Assembly (NCBI GenBank): GCA_020024175.1 | Contig: JAHHUB010000005.1 | Span: forward strand, 1 to 20,487 | Length of the DNA: 20,487 bases | Direction of reading: 5' to 3' | Source: Oscillospiraceae bacterium | GTDB lineage: Bacteria > Bacillota > Clostridia > Oscillospirales > Ruminococcaceae | Shown here: piece after piece, positions 9,124-16,161 of the stretch | Layout: each line of letters opens with the position of its first letter | How positions within the stretch are numbered: position 1 is the stretch's first letter | Translations under genes and position numbers: made by a program | Notes under the pieces: generated by a model | Told to the model about the DNA's origin: nothing | The model's input: the letters and a program-made list of their open reading frames with translations, nothing else | Database searches by the model: none

Positions 9124-9152
9124 ATTATACAATATTATTTTTCTATTGTCAA
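9124..9152 (-). promoter_or_regulatory. sigma-A promoter of rpoBC
   Basis: On the minus strand there is a perfect TTGACA (9152-9147), a 17-nt spacer and a perfect TATAAT (9129-9124). Transcription should begin near 9117 and give a leader of about 150 nt before the rpoB ATG. I see no classical terminator or attenuator hairpin in that leader. Confidence 0.85.
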
Positions 9153-9239
9153 CAGTTTTTACTATTTTTTTTGTTAATATTTCCGATAATATTCAAAAAT
9201 CAATATAAAACACATTTTATTTAAGGCGGATTATATTTT

Positions 9240-9647
9240 ATGCATTCTTTTTTTCTTAAAATAAAAAATTCGGGATTTTATACCTTTATTAAATTTGGTA
9301 TTACAGGAGCTGCCAATACCTTGATAAATTTTCTGGTATTTACACTTTTGTCAGTGGTATTAAATTTTAATATGTACTTTTCCGAAATTTTGGCTTACTC
9401 CTGTGGTATGCTCAACAGCTATGTTGTAAACAGAAACTGGACTTTTACCACCTCCGAAAAATTTTGGAGTGGCCAGCTTATTAAATTTATTGTTACCAAT
9501 CTCTTTGTCATGTTTTTAAGTTTAATTCTCTTAAATATTTTTACGGAAAAATTATTTTTTTCAAAAATAATAGCAAAAATATTTGCCACTGTAATCACAA
9601 CTGTGGTAAACTTCCTTATCAGCAAAATTTGGATATATAAAAATTAA
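9240..9647 (+). CDS. GtrA family membrane protein
   Basis: This 135-residue protein has the four hydrophobic segments and length of the GtrA family (PF04138). It carries the early FIKFGITGAANTLINF helix, the loop motif SYVVNRNWTF that is typical of the family, and a last helix ending in SKIWIYKN. Family members are thought to flip or present lipid-linked sugars for cell-surface polysaccharide modification. That role is usually supported by a neighbouring glycosyltransferase gene, and none is present here. The ATG at 9240 has AAGGCGGA about 9 nt upstream. The gene is divergent from rpoB and ends in a terminator shared with the gene on the opposite strand. Confidence 0.88.
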   Translation: MHSFFLKIKNSGFYTFIKFGITGAANTLINFLVFTLLSVVLNFNMYFSEILAYSCGMLNSYVVNRNWTFTTSEKFWSGQLIKFIVTNLFVMFLSLILLNIFTEKLFFSKIIAKIFATVITTVVNFLISKIWIYKN

Positions 9648-9655
9648 CTTTTATT

Positions 9656-9693
9656 AAAAACCGCAGCATGATTTTAAACATACTGCGGTTTTT
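9656..9693. terminator. bidirectional intrinsic terminator
   Basis: An 11-bp perfect stem, AAAAACCGCAG (9656-9666) with CTGCGGTTTTT (9683-9693), continues inward across one mismatch with ATG/CAT pairs. T-runs follow on both strands. It separates gtrA (+) from the convergent kinase gene (-). Confidence 0.9.
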
Positions 9694-9702
9694 ATTTTTA
9701 AC

Positions 9703-10599
9703 TTATAAATTTATATTTTTTATATATTCGTATATTTTCTCTAAAATACGGCTGTCAGCAGAAGAAATAAATTCATCTTTGGTTTTGCAGAAAGAAGTGA
9801 ATATAATATACTGACAAAATGCAGAAACTGCCACATCGGCATTAAATTGTTTTCTGTCTATTTTAAAATCAGTATTTTTACACATTTCATCATAGTATTT
9901 ATCTAAAAACTTATCAGATGAAGACTTTTGAATAAACAACTCACTCTTTTCATTGAATACATAAGCAAATCTGCCAAGGTCCAGAAAATAAGGTAAAATA
10001 TCACAATATTCCCAATCTATAATATATGGCTTATTTCCTGATAAAATTACATTAATAGGCAGTAAATCATCATGAATAAGCGTTTGTGGAACATTAAAAA
10101 AGCGATTTTTTACATATGGGAAAATATCTTTTAAATAAGGTGCATACTCTTTCACCTTTTCAAAATTATTATAAATTTCCTTTTTAAAATAGTTATCTGC
10201 TTTTTCATTTTGTCCACTGGTTGTCAAGTAGAAGTTTTGTATTTTTCCCAATTCTTTTCCTATCAGTTCAGCTTGTTCCATATTGCAATTTCTGGCATCA
10301 GTACCATCTATGTATTCCATAGTAACATATTTATTATCATCTGCTTCAAATCGGTTAAAAATTTTAGGAATATTAAAATCCTTCCCTGCAAAGTATTTAT
10401 CATATTTTATTATATCTCTGCCCTTGCCGCATTTTTTCAGAATAATTTTGCTTTCTTCCAAAAAATACACATCATATACTTTATCAAGCCTGGTATCCAC
10501 AAAGCGCCATACTTTTTCTGTATTTTTTACACTGCATTTTTCCAGTATGAATTTTATGTCTGATAATTCTTCTGTTGTCAGCTTTCTTTTTTCATTCAT
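9703..10599 (-). CDS. phosphotransferase of the APH/choline kinase family
   Basis: This 298-residue protein has the aminoglycoside-phosphotransferase fold (PF01636). An N-lobe with YVTMEYIDGTDA (hinge, about residues 91-102) leads to the catalytic loop LIHDDLLPINVIL (His176, Asp178, Asn183). The metal-binding IIDWEYCD (Asp195) follows. The usual HGDLHPxN is written HDDLLPIN, still with the catalytic Asp and Asn. Substrates in this fold include aminoglycosides, choline, ethanolamine, homoserine and sugars. There is no sign that this is a resistance gene, and a choline- or sugar-kinase-like role is equally likely. AGGAG lies 11 nt before the ATG. No promoter is evident between it and the rnfB terminator, so low-level read-through is possible. 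Confidence 0.8.
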   Translation of the reverse strand: MNEKRKLTTEELSDIKFILEKCSVKNTEKVWRFVDTRLDKVYDVYFLEESKIILKKCGKGRDIIKYDKYFAGKDFNIPKIFNRFEADDNKYVTMEYIDGTDARNCNMEQAELIGKELGKIQNFYLTTSGQNEKADNYFKKEIYNNFEKVKEYAPYLKDIFPYVKNRFFNVPQTLIHDDLLPINVILSGNKPYIIDWEYCDILPYFLDLGRFAYVFNEKSELFIQKSSSDKFLDKYYDEMCKNTDFKIDRKQFNADVAVSAFCQYIIFTSFCKTKDEFISSADSRILEKIYEYIKNINL

Positions 10600-10626
10600 G
10601 GTTAAATTTTCTCCTAATTGAAATTA

Positions 10627-10656
10627 AAAGCGCCTGAAACTAAAATCAGACGCTTT
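10627..10656 (-). terminator. terminator of the rnf operon
   Basis: An 11-bp stem (10646-10656 with 10627-10637, one G-U pair in the minus-strand RNA) and an 8-nt loop lie about 10 nt after the rnfB stop codon. The stem ends in UUU and continues UAAUUU, a moderate U-run. Confidence 0.7.
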
Positions 10657-10666
10657 AAAATATTTA

Positions 10667-11473
10667 TTAACCATTATCCTTACTGCAGCCTGTGATATGA
10701 ATTGCATGAACAGGGCACTTTTCAATACAAGTTCCGCAGTTGGTGCACTTTTCAGGGTCTATTGTAGCCAAGTTGTTAGCTAAAGTAATTGCACCTGAAG
10801 GACAGTTCTTAACACAGATACCACAGCCGATACAGCCTACTGTACAAATCTTTCTTACTACAGCACCCTTATCCTTTGAAGAACATTGCACTGCAACTGT
10901 GCTTGTAACAGGCAAAATACTGATGATGGATTTAGGACAGGTATTAGCACAAATTCCACAGCCTACACAGACATCTTTGTCAACCTTTGCAACACCATCT
11001 ATAAGGTGAATTGCGTCATACGGACACGCTGCAACACAGTCGCCGTATCCAAGACAACCGTATGAACAAGCATTGTCACCGCCATAGTAAACAGCGGCAG
11101 CTTTACAGGTTTTAGGACCGTCAAAATCAACTGCTTTTTGTGTGTTGGCACTACAGCCGTTACATTTTACAAATGCGTATTTAGGTGTAACTGCTGAACA
11201 TTCAACACCGAGAACGGAGCTGAGTTCGGATGCAGTTCCTGCACCGCCGGGTACACAGAGATTTGTGGGAACATCACCTTTAAGCAATGCTTCTGCGTAT
11301 TGATCACAGCCTGCATAACCACAGGCACCGCAGTTAGCACCGGGAAGACAATTTCTTACATCGTCAAATCTTTCATCAACTTTAACTGCCATAAACTTTG
11401 AAGCTATGGTCAAAATAAGTCCCGCAAGTAAACCGATAACGGTAACTATAAGAACAGGTGTTAAAAAATCCAT
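10667..11473 (-). CDS. rnfB: Rnf complex subunit RnfB (multi-cluster ferredoxin subunit)
   Basis: RnfB takes electrons from reduced ferredoxin on the cytoplasmic face and passes them into the Rnf complex. An N-terminal membrane helix (about residues 5-25) is followed by the Rnf/Fe4S domain NCLPGANCGACGYAGC (Cys42, 48, 51, 56). Several ferredoxin motifs follow: CSYGCLGYGDCVAACP at 136-150, CVGCGICANTCP at 169-179, CIGCGICVKNCP at 214-224 and CTNCGTCIEKCP at 243-253. At 268 residues it is the long clostridial form rather than the short proteobacterial RsxB. AGGAG is 8 nt before the ATG. It is the last gene of the rnf cluster and is followed by a terminator. Confidence 0.96.
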   Translation of the reverse strand: MDFLTPVLIVTVIGLLAGLILTIASKFMAVKVDERFDDVRNCLPGANCGACGYAGCDQYAEALLKGDVPTNLCVPGGAGTASELSSVLGVECSAVTPKYAFVKCNGCSANTQKAVDFDGPKTCKAAAVYYGGDNACSYGCLGYGDCVAACPYDAIHLIDGVAKVDKDVCVGCGICANTCPKSIISILPVTSTVAVQCSSKDKGAVVRKICTVGCIGCGICVKNCPSGAITLANNLATIDPEKCTNCGTCIEKCPVHAIHITGCSKDNG

Positions 11474-11513
11474 TTTTCATTCTCCTATCATTATTTCGTT
11501 ATCGAGGTTTCTA

Positions 11514-12089
11514 TTATACCATACCGCTGAATCCCATAAAGGATACAGCTACTATTGAAGCCGCTACCAATGTTATCGGAATACCTTTAAAACATTCAGG
11601 TACATCACAGTTTTCCATCTTTTGTCTTACTCCTGCAAAAAGAACCATTGCAAGCATAAATCCAATACCTGCTCCTATTGCATTTACCAAGGATTCCACA
11701 AATCCGAATTTGCTGTCAATATTTTGAATTGTAACACCCAAAACAGCACAGTTTGTTGTAATCAAAGGAAGGTAAACACCTAATGCGGCATGAAGTGATG
11801 GAATATATTTTTTAAGGGCAATTTCAACTAATTGTACCAAAGCGGCAATTACCAAAATAAATACAACTGTCTGCAAATAACCCAGTTTGTTTGGCTCCAG
11901 TAAATGGGTGTAAATCGGGTGAGTAACAGAAGTTGCCATTACCATTACAAAAATTACGGCAACACTCATACCGAAAGCCTGATCAAGTTTTTTAGAAACA
12001 CCGAGGAATGGACAGATACCCAGAAATTTGGACAAAACGAAGTTATTAACGAGGACAGCTCCTACGAATATTACTGCTAAATTTCCCAT
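11514..12089 (-). CDS. rnfA: Rnf complex subunit RnfA (membrane)
   Basis: RnfA is an integral membrane subunit with six hydrophobic helices. With RnfE it holds an intramembrane [2Fe-2S] cluster that carries electrons across the membrane. The two conserved half-helix cysteines are present: Cys26 in FLGICPFLGV and Cys114 in TTNCAVLGV. Length (191 residues) matches the family. The gene starts 3 nt after rnfE, with AAGGAGG at the end of the rnfE coding sequence, so translation of the two is probably coupled. Confidence 0.97.
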   Translation of the reverse strand: MGNLAVIFVGAVLVNNFVLSKFLGICPFLGVSKKLDQAFGMSVAVIFVMVMATSVTHPIYTHLLEPNKLGYLQTVVFILVIAALVQLVEIALKKYIPSLHAALGVYLPLITTNCAVLGVTIQNIDSKFGFVESLVNAIGAGIGFMLAMVLFAGVRQKMENCDVPECFKGIPITLVAASIVAVSFMGFSGMV

Positions 12090-12092
12090 ATT

Positions 12093-12773
12093 CTATTCTT
12101 CCTCCTTATTAGCCTTCTGACAAACGGAAGCAGCTGGACAAGCTGCACAGGCAAAACTCTTTTTCTTGATTGCTTTTCCATTTGTCAATTTGTTAATAAT
12201 AGCAATCAGGCAACCGAATACAAAAAATCCTCCGGGAGCCAATGAGAAAATTGAAATAGGTTCCATAAAATTAATTGTAACAGGCAATCCCATCCATGTT
12301 CCAGCACCCAGGATTTCTCTTATTGAACCCATGCAGAACAGGGCAAAAGTAAATCCCAAACCCATGCCTACAGCATCAAGAAATGAATCAAATACACTGT
12401 TTTTGCTGGCAAACATTTCCGCTCTTCCCAATACAATACAGTTAACAACAATAAGTGGCAGGAATATGCCCAATGCGTTATACAAATCTATTGCATAAGC
12501 TTCTACCAAAGCTTTGATAACTGTTACAAATCCTGCAATTACAGTGATGTAGCAAGGGATTTTAACTTTATCCGGGATTACATTTTTAAGAAGTGAAATT
12601 ACCACATTTGAACCGATAAGTACCAATGTTGTTGCAAGTCCCATACCAATTCCGTTTTTAGCAAGTGATGTAACTGCCAAAGAAGGACAGGTACCCAGTA
12701 TCAAAACCAAAGTAGGGTTTTCTTTAATGATACCGTTGGTAAGAATTTGCAGTTTGCTTTTTTTCTCAGCCAT
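12093..12773 (-). CDS. rnfE: Rnf complex subunit RnfE (membrane)
   Basis: RnfE is the inverted-topology partner of RnfA, a six-helix membrane subunit. Its two cluster-binding cysteines are Cys29 (LILGTCPSLAV) and Cys112 (LIVVNCIVLGRAEMFASK), which with those of RnfA can hold the [2Fe-2S] cluster. At 226 residues the length is normal for Rnf/Nqr subunits. The last 20 residues hold an extra Cys group, CAACPAASVC (209-218), outside the membrane core. The ATG overlaps the rnfG stop by one base (TAATG), with GGAGG 7 nt upstream. Confidence 0.97.
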   Translation of the reverse strand: MAEKKSKLQILTNGIIKENPTLVLILGTCPSLAVTSLAKNGIGMGLATTLVLIGSNVVISLLKNVIPDKVKIPCYITVIAGFVTVIKALVEAYAIDLYNALGIFLPLIVVNCIVLGRAEMFASKNSVFDSFLDAVGMGLGFTFALFCMGSIREILGAGTWMGLPVTINFMEPISIFSLAPGGFFVFGCLIAIINKLTNGKAIKKKSFACAACPAASVCQKANKEEE

Positions 12774-13309
12774 TATTTACCCTCCTTAACTGTTTCAAAG
12801 ATGTCAAATGCAATGCTTACTGCCTTTTCAAAAGCTTTGGAGGAACGTGTTACTCCGGCGATTGATTCAACACCGCTTAAAGATTTATCTTTATTATCAT
12901 ATTGTGATGTATAAGGTTCTTCCTTAACTTTGGAACCAAGTCCTGGTGTTTCGCTGTTTTCAAGGTTCTTAACTTTGGAGATTGTTCCATCAGCTCTGAT
13001 ACCGCACATAACTACCAAACCGCTGCTGTCATAACCTATAGCTTTGGTTGTGATAACAAATCCTGCGCCGTTTTTAGCCTTGTAAACATCAATTACACCT
13101 TCGGGAAGTTCCATTTCGATTTTTTCAAAATCATCTGCATCACTGAGAACTTCAATTCTGGCAGCTTTTGCAGCTTCTGCTTTGTGTTTGGTAATAATTG
13201 GATCTGTAATTCCCTGTACATAAACCAAAATAGAGGATATAACAAGACAGATAACAACAATAACCAATACTGGGTAGGCTAAATTGTTTTTGAAACTATT
13301 TTTTTTCAA
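12773..13309 (-). CDS. rnfG: Rnf complex subunit RnfG (FMN-binding, covalent flavin)
   Basis: RnfG is anchored by one N-terminal helix (about residues 10-30) and carries a covalently bound FMN on the outer face. The flavinylation site near the C terminus reads IAGVTRSSKAF, the position of the family's [ST]GATx[TS] motif. Here the acceptor would be Ser instead of the more usual Thr, and Ala is replaced by Val. ApbE, the enzyme that attaches this FMN, is encoded upstream in the same cluster. I prefer the TTG at 13309, giving MKKNSFKNNLAYP, because GGGGGT is 7 nt upstream; an in-frame TTG at 13324 is the longer alternative. The gene overlaps the end of rnfD by 14 nt. Confidence 0.93.
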   Translation of the reverse strand: MKKNSFKNNLAYPVLVIVVICLVISSILVYVQGITDPIITKHKAEAAKAARIEVLSDADDFEKIEMELPEGVIDVYKAKNGAGFVITTKAIGYDSSGLVVMCGIRADGTISKVKNLENSETPGLGSKVKEEPYTSQYDNKDKSLSGVESIAGVTRSSKAFEKAVSIAFDIFETVKEGK

Positions 13310-14240
13310 TTTTCTTACCCCCAAACGCTTTATTCATTGTGAGATTATCAATATGAGGATTAATAATGTTCATAAGCAAAATCGCATAGGAAACACCCTC
13401 AGGATATGCACCGAATTTTCTTATAAGCATTGTGAGAACGCCACAACCAATACCGAAAATAAGTTTGCCTTTTTCAGTCATAGGAGATGTGGTGTAGTCT
13501 GTAGCCATAAAAAATGCGCCTATCATAAGACCGCCGCCCAAAATTTGATACATAGGATTATATCCGAAGAAGAATGAGAATATAATAACTGTAGCTATGT
13601 ACGCCACCGGAATTGTAGGTGTGATAACCCCTCTGAAAATAAGGTAAAGTCCGCCGATGATAAGAGCCAATGCACTGGTTTCACCCAATGAGCCTCCAAT
13701 ATTTCCAAGGAACATATCCATAAGAGATGGGAGTGCTTCAGTGTTGCCTGCTGCAATAAGTCCCATAGGTGTAGCTCCGCCCACTGTTTCCAAAGCAGCA
13801 CCATGAGGAGCTACAAAGCTTGTCATAGGGCCTGCAAAAGAAACAAGCAAAATAATTCTGGCTGTAATAGCCGGGTTTGCAAAGTTTTTGCCTATGCCTC
13901 CGAAAAGACATTTAACGGCTCCAATTGCAACCAAACAACCGAAAATTGCCATAGGAATCGGCAAAGTTACAGGAAGATTTAGAGCTAAAAGCACACCTGT
14001 TACAACAGCACTTAAATCGGAAATTGTTTGCTCTTTTTTGTTAATTAAATTGTAAAGATATTCAAATCCCACACAGCATACAACGCATACTGCAATCAAA
14101 AGTAATGCTCTGAATCCAAAGAAGATTACGGAGGCAATCATTGCCGGTACAAGTGCAATTACAACATCAAGCATAATTTTTGAAGTTGTAATATCCGATC
14201 TTACATGGGGAGACGGAGCAACTGTCAATTTGTTATTCAA
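13296..14240 (-). CDS. rnfD: Rnf complex subunit RnfD (membrane, covalent flavin)
   Basis: RnfD is a polytopic membrane subunit with a covalent FMN. The N terminus LTVAPSPHVRSDITTSKIML is the typical RnfD start, and the flavin attachment motif ETVGGATPMGL supplies the acceptor Thr (about residue 157). Conserved membrane segments follow, including FMATDYTTSPMTEKGKLIFG. I chose the TTG at 14240, since GAGG lies 8 nt upstream; the in-frame GTG at 14249 overlaps that ribosome binding site and is unlikely. The gene begins 16 nt after rnfC. Confidence 0.95.
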   Translation of the reverse strand: MNNKLTVAPSPHVRSDITTSKIMLDVVIALVPAMIASVIFFGFRALLLIAVCVVCCVGFEYLYNLINKKEQTISDLSAVVTGVLLALNLPVTLPIPMAIFGCLVAIGAVKCLFGGIGKNFANPAITARIILLVSFAGPMTSFVAPHGAALETVGGATPMGLIAAGNTEALPSLMDMFLGNIGGSLGETSALALIIGGLYLIFRGVITPTIPVAYIATVIIFSFFFGYNPMYQILGGGLMIGAFFMATDYTTSPMTEKGKLIFGIGCGVLTMLIRKFGAYPEGVSYAILLMNIINPHIDNLTMNKAFGGKKIEKK

Positions 14241-14256
14241 TCTACTCACCTCAATA

Positions 14257-15552
14257 TTATTTCTTAGAATTTACAAGTGATTTAGCCAATTTATTTGTCA
14301 AAACAAGATTTTTCTTTGCAGGGCAAACATAAGAACAGCAGCCACATTCCATACAGAGATTGACTTTTAATTTTTTAAGTGCGTCAACATCTTTTCTGGC
14401 ATATGCAGCAGAAATAGGAGCAGGCATAAGATTAAATGGGCAGGCTGTAACACATCTTCCGCATTTAATGCAGGCTGTTTCAGGCTTTTCTACACTGTCT
14501 TTTTCATTGAATGCCAAAATAGCATTGTTGTTTTTGATAACAGGTGCTTCATCATTTCTGGCTGCTGTACCCATCATAGGACCACCATAGAGAATCTTCT
14601 TTGGTTCTTCCTTGTAGCCACCGCAAAATTCAATGACATCTTTAATTTGAGTTCCGATTGGAACAATTACATTCTTAGGATTTTTAACGGCACTTCCGTC
14701 CACTGTAAGTCTTTTGGAAACAAGTGGCATACCTGTTTTAAGGTACTTTGCAAGGAAAGCTACAGAGGTAACATTGCTAACAATGGTTCCCACATCGGCA
14801 GGCAGCATTCCTTCCTCTACAATTCTGCCGGTTACCTCATAAATCAGGACTTTTTCACCGCCCTGGGGGTACTTGGCTTTAAGGGATACAACTTTCATGT
14901 TGTTTACTTTAGAAGAAAGACTTTCCATTAGTTTAATAGCATCAGGCTTGTTATCTTCAATTCCAACATAAACATTCTTTATTCCCAACCATTTTTGAAT
15001 GGCATTAATACCGTCAATAATATTTTCGCTTTCTTCCATAAAACATCTGTAGTCAGATGTGATATATGGTTCACATTCAGCACCGTTGATTATGAGAGAA
15101 TCAACTTCTGCAAGATTTTTAGGGCTGAATTTTACATAAGTCGGAAAACCGGCTCCACCAAGTCCTACCAAGCCTGATTCTTTAACTGCATTGATAAAAT
15201 CATCAAAGCTGTTTACAACAGGAGGTTTAACATCCTCTGATACTTCCTGAAGCTTATCTGTTGTAATAACAACTGCTTTGCATGAAGCTCCGTTTGACAA
15301 TATAACATCGTCAATCGCTGTTACTTTTCCGGAAACACTGGAATGAATAGGAGCACTGATAAATCCTGATTGTGCACCTATTATCTGTCCTACTTTAACC
15401 TCGTCCATAAGTTTTACAGCCACATCACAAGGCTTACCTATATGTTGTGACATTGGTATAACAACTTTGTCAGGAATAGGCATAATCTCTGTAGCGCTGT
15501 TTTCGGTATTTTTATGGTGTTTTACAAAAATACCATTTAATGACTTAGACAC
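14257..15552 (-). CDS. rnfC: Rnf complex subunit RnfC (NADH/FMN and 4Fe-4S)
   Basis: RnfC is the peripheral cytoplasmic subunit that exchanges electrons with NAD+/NADH. It has the flavin/nucleotide-binding SGLVGLGGAGFPTYVKF, the INGAECEPYITSDYR motif, an SLBB-type segment, and two C-terminal [4Fe-4S] motifs, CIKCGRCVTACP and CMECGCCSYVCP. The N-terminal GGIHPxHxK of the family appears as NGIFVKHHKN. I chose the GTG at 15552, preceded by GGAGG at 8 nt; an in-frame TTG at 15567 would put the ribosome binding site inside the gene. It opens the rnfCDGEAB series, about 70 nt after the Gx-type gene on the same strand. Confidence 0.96.
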   Translation of the reverse strand: MSKSLNGIFVKHHKNTENSATEIMPIPDKVVIPMSQHIGKPCDVAVKLMDEVKVGQIIGAQSGFISAPIHSSVSGKVTAIDDVILSNGASCKAVVITTDKLQEVSEDVKPPVVNSFDDFINAVKESGLVGLGGAGFPTYVKFSPKNLAEVDSLIINGAECEPYITSDYRCFMEESENIIDGINAIQKWLGIKNVYVGIEDNKPDAIKLMESLSSKVNNMKVVSLKAKYPQGGEKVLIYEVTGRIVEEGMLPADVGTIVSNVTSVAFLAKYLKTGMPLVSKRLTVDGSAVKNPKNVIVPIGTQIKDVIEFCGGYKEEPKKILYGGPMMGTAARNDEAPVIKNNNAILAFNEKDSVEKPETACIKCGRCVTACPFNLMPAPISAAYARKDVDALKKLKVNLCMECGCCSYVCPAKKNLVLTNKLAKSLVNSKK

Positions 15553-15611
15553 TGTTTCATCCTCCAATACCTTTTTAATTTATAAAAGAACTAAAGGGTT
15601 TAACCTCTAAT

Positions 15612-15641
15612 TTTATATAACCTAACTGTTTTTCCGATCAA
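15612..15641 (-). promoter_or_regulatory. possible internal promoter before rnfC
   Basis: On the minus strand TTGATC (15641-15636), an 18-nt spacer and TATAAA (15617-15612) overlap the end of the upstream gene. The match is moderate. It could give rnfC-B some expression independent of apbE. Confidence 0.3.
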
Positions 15642-16149
15642 CTTTAATTTTAGGATTAATTTTATTTAAAATCGGAAGTATATATTTAAGTGTTGTACCT
15701 GTTAAAATTCCCATAATAACCCCGGACAACACTAAACCCGGGGCATAATAAGATGTGAGCCATGATTTCATTATAAAGCATGACATCAAAAGCTGTCCCA
15801 TATTGTGGGCAATTCCCCCGAATATGCTGAGCATCAAATATGAAAAAGGGTTTTTTCTTTTTTTGGAAAGGAGCAGCATAACAGTTACAGAGAAAATTCC
15901 ACCTGAAACACTCATAAAACCTGCTGTAACTCCTCGGGTAAGTCCAATAAACAGGGACTTTAAAACAGCTATTGTATAAGCCGAATTACCACCTGAAAAA
16001 AACAGCATATACATAGTTACAATATTGGAAAGACCGGGCTTTATTCCGTTTGGCATAGGTGGCAGTAAACTTTCCAAAAATGACATCACCATAGCAAGTC
16101 CAAAAAACACACCCATAAAAGCTACTTTTTTAGCAGTACGATGTTTCAG
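15622..16149 (-). CDS. Gx transporter family membrane protein (heptaprenyl diphosphate synthase component I-like)
   Basis: This small polytopic membrane protein of about 165-175 residues belongs to the family often labelled heptaprenyl diphosphate synthase component I (PF07456). The marker is NGIKPGLSNIVTMYMLFF, plus SGGIFSVTVMLL and GGIAHNMGQLL. The prenyl synthase label is doubtful; the sequence looks like a multi-helix membrane protein resembling ECF-type substrate-binding components. The first ATG (16116) has no good ribosome binding site and cuts into the first helix. A CTG at 16149 has AGGGGTG 7 nt upstream and restores a normal N terminus (KHRTAKKVAFMG), so I give that start, tentatively. 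The gene sits between apbE and rnfC, which suggests a role linked to flavin or redox cofactor supply; that is inference. Confidence 0.8.
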   Translation of the reverse strand: MKHRTAKKVAFMGVFFGLAMVMSFLESLLPPMPNGIKPGLSNIVTMYMLFFSGGNSAYTIAVLKSLFIGLTRGVTAGFMSVSGGIFSVTVMLLLSKKRKNPFSYLMLSIFGGIAHNMGQLLMSCFIMKSWLTSYYAPGLVLSGVIMGILTGTTLKYILPILNKINPKIKVDRKNS

Positions 16150-16161
16150 TGAAAAGCACCC

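Noticed and set aside
9703..10599. Kinase gene as an aminoglycoside resistance determinant
   Set aside because: The fold is shared by choline, ethanolamine, homoserine and sugar kinases, and there is no mobile context or resemblance to a known resistance enzyme.
10210..10621. Two plus-strand frames opposite the kinase gene
   Set aside because: They are antisense shadows of a well supported gene, with no family match.
15585..15612. Inverted repeat around GGTTAAACC between the Gx-type gene and rnfC as a possible terminator
   Set aside because: The stem is about 4 bp with almost no loop and no proper U-run; it does not break the operon.
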